Assembly (NCBI GenBank): GCA_964293305.1
Contig: CAXYYO010000004.1
Location: forward strand, 1-64,000
Reading direction: 5' to 3'
DNA length: 64,000 bases
DNA from: CALAGJ01 sp964293305
GTDB taxonomy: Bacteria; Bacteroidota; Bacteroidia; Chitinophagales; Chitinophagaceae
The notes beneath the pieces were generated by a model that saw only the letters and a program-made list of their open reading frames with translations, was not told the DNA's origin and did no database searches. Shown here in pieces: positions 52,873 through 62,347 of this stretch. Both the position numbers and the translations under genes were made by a program. Every line of letters begins with the position of its first letter. The first letter of the stretch is position 1.

Positions 52873-54417
52873 ATGAAGAATAATTTTGTAAAAATATTTG
52901 GTTGTTTATTGTTGGTATCTGCGATTGGAGTAGGTTGTAGTAAATCGGATTTTAACATAAATAGAAATCCTAACAATCCTACAGATAGCACTATCACTTA
53001 CAACCTCCTACTTGCAAGTTCCTTGCAAACTTCTGCATCAAATGTTTCAAATAACTGGGGCTTTCTACAGAACTGGCTCAGCTATTGGTCAAGGTCTGGT
53101 ACTTATGCACCAAACGTTACCGAAGAAACCTATAACATCACTACTACATTTCAGAATGGAGTTTGGAATAGTTTCTACTACGAAGCGTTTAACTACAATA
53201 TAATGCAGTTAAAAGCTCAACAAGCAGGAGCCACATTTTATGAAGGTGTAGCAAGGATTATGAAAGCCCATGCTTTTCAGAACTTGGTTGATGTGTATGG
53301 TAATGTTCCTTATTTTAATGCTCTGAAAGGAAATCAAAATCCAACGCCTGAGTATGATAATGGCTTGGACATCTATAAAGATTTATTCCGTCAGATTGAT
53401 ACTGCATTTACGCTTTTCGATGCTTTAAATGAAGATTTAAATACGGACTATGAAACTAATGATTTGGTTTATGCTGGTGATACTGATAAATGGAAAAAAT
53501 TAGGAAATACCTTGAAACTTAGACTTTTGGTACACTTAGCAGACGTACCAGGTTTTGATTTTGCAAGCGAAATTGCAATAATTGGTGCATCAGGTGTTGG
53601 ATATTTGGCCACTGGAGAATCTGCTACTATTGATCCTGGTTTTGGTTCAACAAAACCAACTCCCTTCTATAACGTTTACGTTAAGGATAATACTGGAACT
53701 GCAACTGCAAATTCAGTTTATTACAAAGCAAATAGTTATGCAATAGGTTATTACCAATATAATGGTGACCCAAGGTTAACAAGATTTTATTCGGCTGGAA
53801 GTCAAGGAAACAGAGGTGTACAGTATGGATTGCCACCAGTAACAATAAACGCAGCGGCAACGCTTTCTTCTGTTAGTGGACCGGGCATTTTAAGTGAAGG
53901 CAGTGGATCGAAAGCATGGATTATCACAAGTGTGGAAAGTCTCTTTTTGCAAGCAGAGGCAAGGGAGCGTGGTATCATTCAAACTGGTGAAACTGCTGAA
54001 CAACTTCTAACAAAAGCGGTAGAAGAATCATTCATATGGTTGGGCTTAACTGCTGAGGATGCAAATGAATATCTAACAAATAATGCCTCATATCCAGATG
54101 TAGATTATACAGCCGAAGGTGGTGGATTGTTTACTATTATTACCCAAAAATGGTTCGCTTTAAATACATTTGCCACCTTAGAAATTTGGTCAGATTACAG
54201 AAGAGTAGATCTAGATGGAGAGAATCATTTTGTGTATGGTGCTCGTGTAGATTATGATCCAGGACCTGCAATTTCAGTTGCTCCACAAAATACTGCAACA
54301 GAAATACCAATTCGTTTGTTATATCCACAAAATGAGTATAACTATAACGCACAAAATGTTGGCGGTCAGGGTACCATCAATCAATTTAGCAGTAAAATAT
54401 TTTGGGACATCAATTAA
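52873..54417 (+). CDS. SusD/RagB-family nutrient-binding lipoprotein
   Basis: The 514-residue lipoprotein (lipid Cys at about 22 in IGVGC) resembles SusD-like proteins: ARIMKAHAFQNLVDVYGNVPYF is the classic TPR-helix motif, followed by DIYKDLFRQIDTAF and KWKKLGNTLKLRLLVHLAD. It acts as a lid on the SusC transporter and binds the substrate at the cell surface. Operon position between SusC and a DUF1735-like lipoprotein gene is typical. Confidence 0.94.
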   Translation: MKNNFVKIFGCLLLVSAIGVGCSKSDFNINRNPNNPTDSTITYNLLLASSLQTSASNVSNNWGFLQNWLSYWSRSGTYAPNVTEETYNITTTFQNGVWNSFYYEAFNYNIMQLKAQQAGATFYEGVARIMKAHAFQNLVDVYGNVPYFNALKGNQNPTPEYDNGLDIYKDLFRQIDTAFTLFDALNEDLNTDYETNDLVYAGDTDKWKKLGNTLKLRLLVHLADVPGFDFASEIAIIGASGVGYLATGESATIDPGFGSTKPTPFYNVYVKDNTGTATANSVYYKANSYAIGYYQYNGDPRLTRFYSAGSQGNRGVQYGLPPVTINAAATLSSVSGPGILSEGSGSKAWIITSVESLFLQAEARERGIIQTGETAEQLLTKAVEESFIWLGLTAEDANEYLTNNASYPDVDYTAEGGGLFTIITQKWFALNTFATLEIWSDYRRVDLDGENHFVYGARVDYDPGPAISVAPQNTATEIPIRLLYPQNEYNYNAQNVGGQGTINQFSSKIFWDIN

Positions 54418-54428
54418 TAAAAATCATT

Positions 54429-55370
54429 ATGAAAAGAAAAGTAAATATTTTATTCCTTTTATTATCCACCATTTTCCTTGGAAATATGGGGTGTGTAAAA
54501 GACGATGGATTTGATAACAATGAATATGGAATTAATGATCCCGGCTCCATTCCAGGTGTTTTATTCCAACAATCAAAAGTGGATGCTGATGGAAATCAGG
54601 TTCCAAATTTAAGTGGTATTTTTTCTGTAAATACACCACAGACTATCCAGACTTTAGTTAAAATAGCGGCGGCTGGACCTGTAACATCAGATTTGCGTAT
54701 AGGTATTACAGTTGATAATACACTGCTTGCTGTTTCTGGCCTAACAGCTTTGGATCCTTCACAGTACCAAGTGCCTTCTGAGGTTGTCATTCCTGCTGGT
54801 GAAAAATATGCGTATTTAGTTGTTACTATACCAGATGCATCACCTTTGGACCTATCCTTGAAATATGGCCTTGGATTTTCAATATCAAGTGTTAGTGACA
54901 ATGGATATGCTATTGCTAGTAATTTACAAAATGTGGTTGTTGGTATATTGATAAAAAATCAATACGATGCAACTTATGATTTTGTAGGCGGTTATTTTTA
55001 TCACCCATCTGCGCCACGTGCTGAACCAAACACTAATAGTGGAGATACAAAGTTGCTATCTTCCTATTCTCCTACACAGGTTAAAGCAGCATTAGGTGAT
55101 TTAGGTGGATCTGATTATTATGTATTATTGGATGTTGATCCAATAACAAATAAAGTGACTATTACACCATTCCCAGGCAGTGCCACACCTCCAGTTGATC
55201 AATTTGATGATGCATTACCAGATTTTAATCCTGGCTATACTCCTCAATGGTCACGTTCAAGTGAGTGTAATAACACTTATGATCCTGCCACAAAAACTTT
55301 CTATTTAAGATATGGTTATGTGGGTAGTACTGGTTATAGGGTTACGGAAGAAATTCTAGTTGCACAATAA
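54429..55370 (+). CDS. DUF1735-type surface lipoprotein of the Sus-like operon
   Basis: The 313-residue protein is started at the ATG at 54429, which gives a lipoprotein signal (ILFLLLSTIFLGNMGC). The first domain has the pattern of DUF1735 (TLLAVSGLTALDPSQYQVPS, then VVIPAGEKYAYLVVTI). The C-terminal half resembles the domain that follows it in BT_3987-like proteins. Such proteins are surface glycan-binding or accessory proteins of Sus-like systems. A strong terminator follows, closing the three-gene operon. Confidence 0.78.
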   Translation: MKRKVNILFLLLSTIFLGNMGCVKDDGFDNNEYGINDPGSIPGVLFQQSKVDADGNQVPNLSGIFSVNTPQTIQTLVKIAAAGPVTSDLRIGITVDNTLLAVSGLTALDPSQYQVPSEVVIPAGEKYAYLVVTIPDASPLDLSLKYGLGFSISSVSDNGYAIASNLQNVVVGILIKNQYDATYDFVGGYFYHPSAPRAEPNTNSGDTKLLSSYSPTQVKAALGDLGGSDYYVLLDVDPITNKVTITPFPGSATPPVDQFDDALPDFNPGYTPQWSRSSECNNTYDPATKTFYLRYGYVGSTGYRVTEEILVAQ

Positions 55371-55393
55371 GTAGTATTTTCTTATAATTATTT

Positions 55394-55421
55394 AAAAGCC
55401 GCTCATAGAGCGGCTTTTTTT
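55394..55421 (+). terminator. Rho-independent terminator of SusC/SusD/DUF1735 operon
   Basis: An 11-bp perfect stem (aaaagccgctc at 55394-55404, gagcggctttt at 55408-55418) with a 3-nt loop is followed by a T run. Confidence 0.92.
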
Positions 55422-55523
55422 ATGTTTCCAATTATTTTATCTCAGAAATTCCAGTTGAATATTTGACACATTTGTGGTTCATTACAAACATGGCCTAATT
55501 TCGCACTCCCACTTATTAAATAA

Positions 55524-57761
55524 ATGAACCAATATTCCAATCAAATAGCAAATATATATCACCTACGTGAGGCACAAGTAGAAGCTGTATTGCAATTATT
55601 TGCCGAAGGCGCCACAATCCCATTTATAGCACGCTATAGAAAAGATAAAACTGGCGGTCTGGATGAAGTACAAATTCAACAAATTCAAGAAGAAGAAAAG
55701 CGTATTGCAGCATTTTCTGAAAGAAAACAATATATAATTGATTCCATAACCGGACAGGGTAAAATGACAGATGCAATCATGCATGCACTGGATGCTGCTA
55801 CTGCTATCAATACATTAGAAGACATCTATCTTCCATATAAACCTAAAAGAAAAACAAAATCGCAAACGGCCCGTGAAAATGGATTGGAACCTTTGGCAAT
55901 GCTGATTTTACAACAACTTTCATCCACTGATTGCATGGCCGAAGCAAAAACATTTATTAATGATAATATTACTACTCCGGAAGATGCTTTACTTGGCGCA
56001 AGGGATATCATTGCAGAGCAGATAAGTGAAGATGCACACATTAGAGCATCACTAAGAAATCTGTTTCAAAGAGAAGCTTATGTTATTGCTGAGGTAATAG
56101 TAGGCAAGGAGAATGATGGGTCAAAGTTTAAAGATTATTTTCTGTTCAAAGAACTGGTATCAAAAATTCCTTCACATAGAATTTTGGCAGTACTCCGTGG
56201 CTTTTTAGAAAGTGTGTTGCGTTTGTCTATAACTCCTTCAGATGAGTTAGCCATCGAAATAATAGAGAAAAAAATATTAAAAAGAGATAATTGTGATAGT
56301 ACACAATACATACAAAAAGCAATAAAAGATGCATGGCGCAGACTCTTGCATCCTGCTTTGGAAACGGAATGTAGAAATGAATTAAAACTAAAAGCGGATG
56401 AAGAAGCTATTGAAGTTTTTTCAGAAAATTTGAAGCAGCTTTTATTAAGTGCACCCCTTGGCAGTAAAAACATTTTGGCGCTGGATCCGGGGTATCGTAC
56501 AGGGTGTAAATTGGTGTGTATAGATGGCAATGGTAATCTACTACATAACGATTTAATTTTTATTCTGGATGACCATAAAAAACAACAAGCGGCTGCAATC
56601 ATTCAGCGTCTCGTTGCAACATATCAAATTGAAGCATTTGCCATAGGCGATGGTACAGCGGGTAGAGAAACAGAGCAGTTTATCAAACATTTACAACTTG
56701 GCTGTCCGGTGTATATGGTAAATGAAGATGGAGCTTCTGTTTATTCAGCATCTGAAATTGCAAGGGAGGAGTTTTCAGATTATGATGTAACGGTAAGAGG
56801 AGCTGTAAGCATTGGCCGTAGGCTAATGGACCCACTGGCTGAATTAGTAAAAATTGATCCTAAAAGTATTGGAGTAGGTCAGTATCAGCATGATGTAAAT
56901 CAATCTAGGCTAAAAGAAAAATTAGACCAAGCAGTAGTAAGTTGTGTAAATAAAGTAGGTGTAAATCTTAATACCTCAAGCAAACGTTTGTTGAGTTATG
57001 TTAGTGGTATTGGCGATGCTTTGGCAGAAAATATTATACAATATAGAAAGCAGAATGGGCCTTTTAAAAGTAGAAAAGATTTGCTACAGGTGGCCAGGCT
57101 TGGTAATAAAGCATTTGAACAATGTGCAGGTTTTTTAAGAATCACAAATGCACATCACCCTTTAGATGCAAGTGCGGTACATCCAGAGGTATATAGTATT
57201 GCAGAGCAAATGGCAAAAGATCTATTAGTCGATGTAAAAACACTAATTGGCAATGAACCGCTGATTCAAAAAATAAATCCACGAAGCTATATCAACGAAA
57301 CTGTCGGAGAATTAACCATTAAAGATATTTTGGCCGAACTTAAAAAGCCGGGTCTCGATCCAAGAACAACTTTGGAGCAATTTGAATTTGCCAATATATT
57401 CAGTATTGAGGAAGAAAAGGCCGGCATGATAGTGCCAGGCATCGTAACGAATCTTACACGCTTTGGAGCGTTTGTGGATATTGGAGTAAAACAAGACGGA
57501 TTAGTACATATTAGTGAAATTGCGCATAAATATATTAGTGACCCTGCAGAAGTATTAAAGCTGAATGATAGGGTAAAAGTGAAAGTTATTGAAACTGATA
57601 TTTTAAGAAAGAGAATAAACCTTTCGATAAAACAGGCTACAGAAAATAGTATAAAAAATAAAGGGCAGCATGTACCAAAATCAGGCAGTACAAAATCAAA
57701 AATTGAAAGTCCTTCTTTGAATGATGCACTTGCTGCACTAAAAAATAAATTTGCTAAATAA
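55524..57761 (+). CDS. tex: Tex-family RNA-binding transcription accessory protein
   Basis: Tex is a conserved nucleic-acid-binding protein with a YqgF-like fold, helix-hairpin-helix motifs and a C-terminal S1 domain. The 745-residue product shows ATIPFIARYRKDKTGGLDE at the N-terminus, NILALDPGYRTGCKLVCID (YqgF-like, about residue 318), LLSYVSGIGDALAENIIQYR (HhH, about 490) and GIVTNLTRFGAFVDIGVKQD (S1, about 640). A near match to TAnnTTTGC (taatttcgc) lies about 20 bp upstream. Confidence 0.95.
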   Translation: MNQYSNQIANIYHLREAQVEAVLQLFAEGATIPFIARYRKDKTGGLDEVQIQQIQEEEKRIAAFSERKQYIIDSITGQGKMTDAIMHALDAATAINTLEDIYLPYKPKRKTKSQTARENGLEPLAMLILQQLSSTDCMAEAKTFINDNITTPEDALLGARDIIAEQISEDAHIRASLRNLFQREAYVIAEVIVGKENDGSKFKDYFLFKELVSKIPSHRILAVLRGFLESVLRLSITPSDELAIEIIEKKILKRDNCDSTQYIQKAIKDAWRRLLHPALETECRNELKLKADEEAIEVFSENLKQLLLSAPLGSKNILALDPGYRTGCKLVCIDGNGNLLHNDLIFILDDHKKQQAAAIIQRLVATYQIEAFAIGDGTAGRETEQFIKHLQLGCPVYMVNEDGASVYSASEIAREEFSDYDVTVRGAVSIGRRLMDPLAELVKIDPKSIGVGQYQHDVNQSRLKEKLDQAVVSCVNKVGVNLNTSSKRLLSYVSGIGDALAENIIQYRKQNGPFKSRKDLLQVARLGNKAFEQCAGFLRITNAHHPLDASAVHPEVYSIAEQMAKDLLVDVKTLIGNEPLIQKINPRSYINETVGELTIKDILAELKKPGLDPRTTLEQFEFANIFSIEEEKAGMIVPGIVTNLTRFGAFVDIGVKQDGLVHISEIAHKYISDPAEVLKLNDRVKVKVIETDILRKRINLSIKQATENSIKNKGQHVPKSGSTKSKIESPSLNDALAALKNKFAK

Positions 57762-57815
57762 GTGGAGCATCTGGGTTAAAACTATTCCATCCTATTAGCA
57801 TGTGAAGTCTATTGC

Positions 57816-58967
57816 TTAAAAAGCAGCCACTATTAATTCTTTGAGTTTTTCAAAATCATTTACATCATTATAAACATGGGGTGAAATGCGCAAACTATTT
57901 CCACGCACAGACACATACACGTTGGCATCTTGTAATTTTTGACTGAGGCTAAGTACTTTTGTTTTATCCAAACCCATTATGCTAAATAAATGTGCGGCAC
58001 GATATGCTTCTGTTTCTACCACCAATCCCAGATCTTGTATCTGTAGGATAAATGCTGAACTTATTTGGCTACAATAATTTTGAATAGTATCTGGAGTCCA
58101 AGCTAATAGTTGTTCTAATGATGCCACCAGCATGGGTATGTTGATCAGATTACTAAACTCTCCCATATCATAGCGGCCAGCACCTGGCATGTATTGATCT
58201 GTATATCGAGTAAGTGAAGTAAAATCTGCTGCATTCATTCTGGTCATCCAACTTTGTTCTAGTGGAGTGCCATCCAAAAAAGCTTCGGAGTAGTAGGCTA
58301 ATCCACTACTATATGGCCCAAGTAGCCATTTGTAGCCAGCACATATTACAGCATCTGCTGGAATGGTCTGCAGACTAAAAGGATATGCCCCAATAAACTG
58401 TGTGCCATCTAAAATTAATAACGTATTCGTTGCCCTGCACCTATCACTGATAGCCTTCAATAAAAAAAGCGTACCATCCATCCAATGTATGGGAGACATT
58501 ACAACAGCAATGGTTTCTGCTTTGATGGCATCCAATAATTGTGTATTCCATTCAGCAGCAGATTGCAAAGAGGTAGCTGGCTTATTAATAATTTTGATTG
58601 ATTTATCTTTTGTTTTGCACCAAGAATCTACGGTGTAGTAAATGCTAGGAAATTCATCTTCGACCATCAATATATGGCTGCCTCTTTTTGGGTCAATATT
58701 ATTAATTGCGTTTGCAAGTCCATAAGAAGCTGATGGGGTTATTGCAATATTTTCTGGCTTTGCTTCAATCAGTTTTGAAAATAGCAATTTTACTTTATTG
58801 GGGCCCTCAAAAAAATCATTTGGTTTAATATTTGACGGGCTATTTTTTCTTTTTATTCCGGCTATACCTGCTGCTTCTACTGATTTAAGCAATGGACCCA
58901 TATAAGCTGCATTCAGATAAGTAATATCAGCTGATAAGCTAAATAAATGCTTTTGATTGAGTAACAT
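57816..58967 (-). CDS. Class V PLP-dependent aminotransferase/lyase
   Basis: The 383-residue protein is a fold-type I PLP enzyme of class V (cysteine desulfurase, isopenicillin-N epimerase group). It shows SADITYLNAAYMGP at the start, TPSASYGLANAINN, the LILDGTQFIGAYPF segment (Asp that holds the PLP ring nitrogen) and CAGYKWLLGPYSSG with the Schiff-base Lys. No desulfurase catalytic Cys loop was recognised. The substrate is unknown. It diverges from kynU. Confidence 0.82.
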   Translation of the reverse strand: MLLNQKHLFSLSADITYLNAAYMGPLLKSVEAAGIAGIKRKNSPSNIKPNDFFEGPNKVKLLFSKLIEAKPENIAITPSASYGLANAINNIDPKRGSHILMVEDEFPSIYYTVDSWCKTKDKSIKIINKPATSLQSAAEWNTQLLDAIKAETIAVVMSPIHWMDGTLFLLKAISDRCRATNTLLILDGTQFIGAYPFSLQTIPADAVICAGYKWLLGPYSSGLAYYSEAFLDGTPLEQSWMTRMNAADFTSLTRYTDQYMPGAGRYDMGEFSNLINIPMLVASLEQLLAWTPDTIQNYCSQISSAFILQIQDLGLVVETEAYRAAHLFSIMGLDKTKVLSLSQKLQDANVYVSVRGNSLRISPHVYNDVNDFEKLKELIVAAF

Positions 58968-59116
58968 TTTTTTTGGTGTAAATAAAGTATTTAATCATAT
59001 GAATACTTCATAAATTATTTGAAAATATGATGTAGCAATTTTATTTATACGCTACGCGTAATGGCTTTTATCAAATGACCTTTTCTTTGTAGTATCATTG
59101 CAGCAAGAATTAAAAT

Positions 59117-60376
59117 ATGCAGTATATGAACGATGCAGCATTTGCTACTCAAATGGATGAAGCAGACGTATTAAGAGAATTTCGGAATAAGTTTTATATT
59201 CCTCAGCATAATGATAAAGATAGCATTTATCTAACGGGCAATTCACTGGGCTTACAGCCAAAAACTGCAGCAGCATATATACAAGGAGAGCTCAATGACT
59301 GGGCCTCATTAGGTGTAGAAGCGCATTTTGCAGCAAAAAATCCTTGGATGCCCTACCATGAAATTTTTGCAAAACAATTGAGTAATTTGTGTGGTGCATT
59401 GCCGCATGAAGTGGTGGCCATGAATCAGCTTACGGTAAACCTACATTTACTCCTCGTAAGTTTTTATAAACCAACAGCAAAAAGATTTAAAATAATCTGC
59501 GAAGCAAAAGCTTTTCCAAGTGACCAATATGCATTGGAAAGTCAGGTCAAATTTCATGGATTTGATCCGGCTGAGGCTATTATTGAGGTTCATCCCCGTC
59601 AGGGAGAATATTGCTTACATACAGAAGATATTTTGCAATGTATAGAAGAGCATAAAGATGAAATTTGCCTATTGTTTTTTGGCGGAGTAAATTATTATAC
59701 AGGCCAGTATTTTGATATACCTACCCTTACTCAAGCAGCTCAATCTGTAGGTGCTATAGCAGGGTTTGACCTTGCCCATGCTGCTGGCAATGTACCTTTA
59801 GCATTACATAAATGGAATGTGGATTTTGCCAGTTGGTGCAGTTATAAATACCTAAACAGTGGGCCGGGGGGTGTAAGTGGCGTTTTTATTCATGAGCGTC
59901 ATATTGCTGATGATACCATACCCCGTTTTGCTGGTTGGTGGGGTTATGATAAAGCAACACGCTTTAAAATGCAAAAAGGATTTAAGCCAATTCAATCTGC
60001 AGAGGGATGGCAGGTGAGCAATGCACCCGTACTAAGCATGGCAGTACACAAGGCATCATTAGATATTTTTGAACTAGCAGGATGGGATAATATTTTTTCA
60101 AAAGCAAAATCGCTCAGCAGTTATTTGCATTTTATATTACATGAAATAAATAATGGGGCATTTGAAATTATTACTCCTGTTGACGAATCTTCAAGGGGAT
60201 GTCAAGTGTCCTTACTCATGAAGAAAAATGGCAAGCAAATTTTTGATACACTTACTCAATCTGGTGTAATAGCAGATTGGAGAGAACCTGATGTTATTCG
60301 CATCGCACCGGTACCATTATACAATTCGTTTTCTGATGTTTGGATGTTTTGTGATTTACTAAAAAAATTGATTTGA
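59117..60376 (+). CDS. kynU: Kynureninase
   Basis: Kynureninase splits kynurenine to anthranilate and alanine (or 3-hydroxykynurenine to 3-hydroxyanthranilate). The 419-residue PLP enzyme has IYLTGNSLGLQPK, WMPYHEIFAKQLSNLCGAL, the GFDLAHAAGNVPLALHKW segment with the PLP-contact Asp, SWCSYKYLNSGPGG with the Schiff-base Lys, and RFAGWWGYDKATRFKM. No other kynurenine pathway gene is nearby. A near match to the promoter element (tatcattgc) lies about 18 bp upstream. Confidence 0.94.
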   Translation: MQYMNDAAFATQMDEADVLREFRNKFYIPQHNDKDSIYLTGNSLGLQPKTAAAYIQGELNDWASLGVEAHFAAKNPWMPYHEIFAKQLSNLCGALPHEVVAMNQLTVNLHLLLVSFYKPTAKRFKIICEAKAFPSDQYALESQVKFHGFDPAEAIIEVHPRQGEYCLHTEDILQCIEEHKDEICLLFFGGVNYYTGQYFDIPTLTQAAQSVGAIAGFDLAHAAGNVPLALHKWNVDFASWCSYKYLNSGPGGVSGVFIHERHIADDTIPRFAGWWGYDKATRFKMQKGFKPIQSAEGWQVSNAPVLSMAVHKASLDIFELAGWDNIFSKAKSLSSYLHFILHEINNGAFEIITPVDESSRGCQVSLLMKKNGKQIFDTLTQSGVIADWREPDVIRIAPVPLYNSFSDVWMFCDLLKKLI

Positions 60377-60492
60377 TGATAAAGTCTATCATCCATTTTT
60401 TTAGCGTAAATTATTTGTACGTGGTATTACAAAATACATGCATACTGATGAGCAAAACATTTCACTTTCTTTTATCCTAAGAATATCTTTTT

Positions 60493-61176
60493 TTAGTATA
60501 TCCAAAGCAATATCTGCTTCTTAGAATGATTGATATAAGTAGATACTATTTCCATGAATTTTTCTGAAATCATTCGGCATCCTTGACTATTCATTAAGTA
60601 TTCAGGATAGGTTTCCTCATTTGGCATAAACTGATAACTGTGTAGTACTACATATCGGCTGAAAGCATTGCTATTACTACTGTCTAAGCCATGTAGCTTG
60701 TATGCTTTTCCAAAATTACCTATATATGGAACACCTATTTTATAATGTCCCAATGAAGTACATTTACTTCCAGCTACATTGCTAAATATTGGTGTGGCTG
60801 CAAAGGCCGCATCACCAGATCCATGTGCTACTAATCCTGTATGTAACACACTATCAAATTTACGACTGTAAATGTAAAAACGATTTGAACCACTATGTTG
60901 CTGCATGTCTATTAAAAAATATATATCAGTATTCAAATCATTTGCTGCGCAATAGTTATTTGCATCAGGTATTTTTAATCTTATTTCTGCATAATAATCA
61001 CGTTGAGAAATATTCAATGTCCGAGAATCTGTTGAAGCTATACAGTTAAAATCTTTTGTACCACTTATAATAGAAAGTATAAAAAAAAATGCTTGTAAAT
61101 TTTGAAGAAAAGTAATGCATGAAATAGAGATTGCATTTCTTAATACTTCCATAATAATTTTAGCAATTGAAAGCAT
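60493..61176 (-). CDS. L,D-transpeptidase-like (YkuD_2-type) exported protein
   Basis: The 227-residue protein has a hydrophobic N-terminal signal region. Its core matches the murein L,D-transpeptidase catalytic domain family: GLVAHGSGDAAF, FSNVAGSKCTSLGHYKIG, KAYKLHGLDSSNSNAFSRYVV, the VLHSY His and the final SQGCRMI with the expected catalytic Cys. It would act on peptidoglycan cross-links in the periplasm. Start is uncertain: the ATG at 61152 (MEVLRNAISISC) is an alternative to 61176. Confidence 0.78.
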   Translation of the reverse strand: MLSIAKIIMEVLRNAISISCITFLQNLQAFFFILSIISGTKDFNCIASTDSRTLNISQRDYYAEIRLKIPDANNYCAANDLNTDIYFLIDMQQHSGSNRFYIYSRKFDSVLHTGLVAHGSGDAAFAATPIFSNVAGSKCTSLGHYKIGVPYIGNFGKAYKLHGLDSSNSNAFSRYVVLHSYQFMPNEETYPEYLMNSQGCRMISEKFMEIVSTYINHSKKQILLWIY

Positions 61177-61591
61177 AGTAATTTTAAAAATTTACTTTTA
61201 GGAAATTCTATCGTCAACTATTTATTAGCATGAAGTGGTATCAGCGAATCGTTAATTTTAGGATAAATATTTTTAGACAACTTGTATTTGTACAAGCAAT
61301 GGAATTTAATCTAAAAATAAAAGAGCCGGATGATTAATCCGACCCTTTTACTTACTAACACATTAAATTTCCAGCACTAAAGTACATTTCTGGCGTTCTT
61401 GGCCAAATTATTTTTTTGAGGGACTATGTTTTTTGGTAAATTTGATTTTAATAACAAAGACAAATTGTCGTATAAATTTTAAGGTATTCAAAATAATGGC
61501 CAAAAAGGCATTAAAATTAAAAGACAGATTTTCTTTATAAATGATTGAAAAATAAATGGTTAGTAATTTGACAATATAAAAATAAAAAATC
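61177..61591. other. Intergenic region with imperfect hairpin
   Basis: About 415 bp without a credible gene. At 61279-61294 lies the palindrome cttgtatttgtacaag (6-bp arms). Around 61319-61350 an imperfect 13-bp stem (aaaagagccggat with atccgaccctttt, two mismatches) is followed by T residues. A short untranslated transcript is possible but not supported by more. An 85-codon minus-strand frame across 61408-61665 overlaps the metallopeptidase start and looks like chance. Confidence 0.35.
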
Positions 61592-62278
61592 ATGAACTCA
61601 ATTTTTGTAGTATCTATAATTTTCTTGTTTATCAGTATGCTGGTGTCTGGCAGGTTAAAATCCAAGTTTACTGCCTATGGCCAAATGCCACTTAGAAGTG
61701 GCTTGTCTGGAATGGAAGTAGCGGAAAAAATGCTACGGGAAAATGGCATTTATGATGTGCAAGTTGTGTCGGTGCCCGGCTTCCTCAGTGATCATTATAA
61801 TCCACAAACAAAAACGGTAAATCTCAGTCCTGAAGTATTTAGCGGGTCTAGTATTGCTGCCGCTGCAGTGGCATCACATGAATGTGGTCATGCTGTGCAG
61901 CATGCCACGGCTTATAATTGGCTGATGATGAGGAGCAAACTGGTACCTGTGGTGCAGTTTAGTAGCAATATTGTACAATGGGTTTTATTGGGTGGGGTGT
62001 TGCTCATCAATGTTTTTCCGGCTTTATTACTGGGCGGTATTGTCTTATTTGCTATGACTACTTTGTTTGCATTTATTACATTGCCAGTAGAATATGATGC
62101 AAGTAATAGAGCTTTGGCTTGGTTAGACAAAACAAATGTTACCATGCCTGAAGAGCATGAAAAAGCAAAAGATGCCTTAAAATGGGCAGCACTTACTTAT
62201 GTAGTAGCAGCTATAGCTTCATTGGCTACGCTATTGCAATATATTTCAATCTTTATGGGTAATAGAGACAGACGTTAA
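61592..62278 (+). CDS. Membrane zinc metallopeptidase (YugP-like)
   Basis: The 228-residue integral membrane protein has the zinc-peptidase motif HECGH at residues 96-100 (AAAAVASHECGHAVQHAT) between an N-terminal span and two to three C-terminal spans. The block LSPEVFSGSSIAAAAVASHE and PVEYDASNRALAWL match the YugP-like zinc metallopeptidase family (DUF2268-independent). Its substrate is unknown. A strong palindrome at 62300-62336 follows the gene. Confidence 0.88.
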   Translation: MNSIFVVSIIFLFISMLVSGRLKSKFTAYGQMPLRSGLSGMEVAEKMLRENGIYDVQVVSVPGFLSDHYNPQTKTVNLSPEVFSGSSIAAAAVASHECGHAVQHATAYNWLMMRSKLVPVVQFSSNIVQWVLLGGVLLINVFPALLLGGIVLFAMTTLFAFITLPVEYDASNRALAWLDKTNVTMPEEHEKAKDALKWAALTYVVAAIASLATLLQYISIFMGNRDRR

Positions 62279-62299
62279 AAAATATGATTCTTTAATACT

Positions 62300-62336
62300 A
62301 GGAGCCGGTATATGATAAATACATATACCGGCTCCT
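62300..62336 (+). terminator. 15-bp perfect hairpin after metallopeptidase gene
   Basis: aggagccggtatatg (62300-62314) and catataccggctcct (62322-62336) form a perfect 15-bp stem with a 7-nt loop, 21 bp after the stop codon. The T run after it is poor, so it is either a weak terminator, an mRNA-stabilising end, or an operator for the next gene, whose likely start lies 11 bp further on. Confidence 0.6.
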
Positions 62337-62345
62337 TACATTTGC
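62337..62345 (+). promoter_or_regulatory. TACATTTGC element just before small gene
   Basis: TACATTTGC is an exact TAnnTTTGC match directly after the hairpin and 2 bp before the ATG at 62348. If it works as a promoter, the message would be leaderless or translation would begin further inside. Confidence 0.3.
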
Positions 62346-62347
62346 GC

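Noticed and set aside
61408..61665. 85-residue minus-strand hydrophobic protein
   Set aside because: It overlaps the start of the metallopeptidase gene on the other strand, is extremely Phe/Ile/Lys-rich as expected from AT-rich DNA, and has no family resemblance.
62312..62347. Upstream ATG as start of the small hypothetical gene
   Set aside because: The ATG lies inside a perfect 15-bp hairpin stem that resembles a terminator; the ATG at 62348 is preferred.
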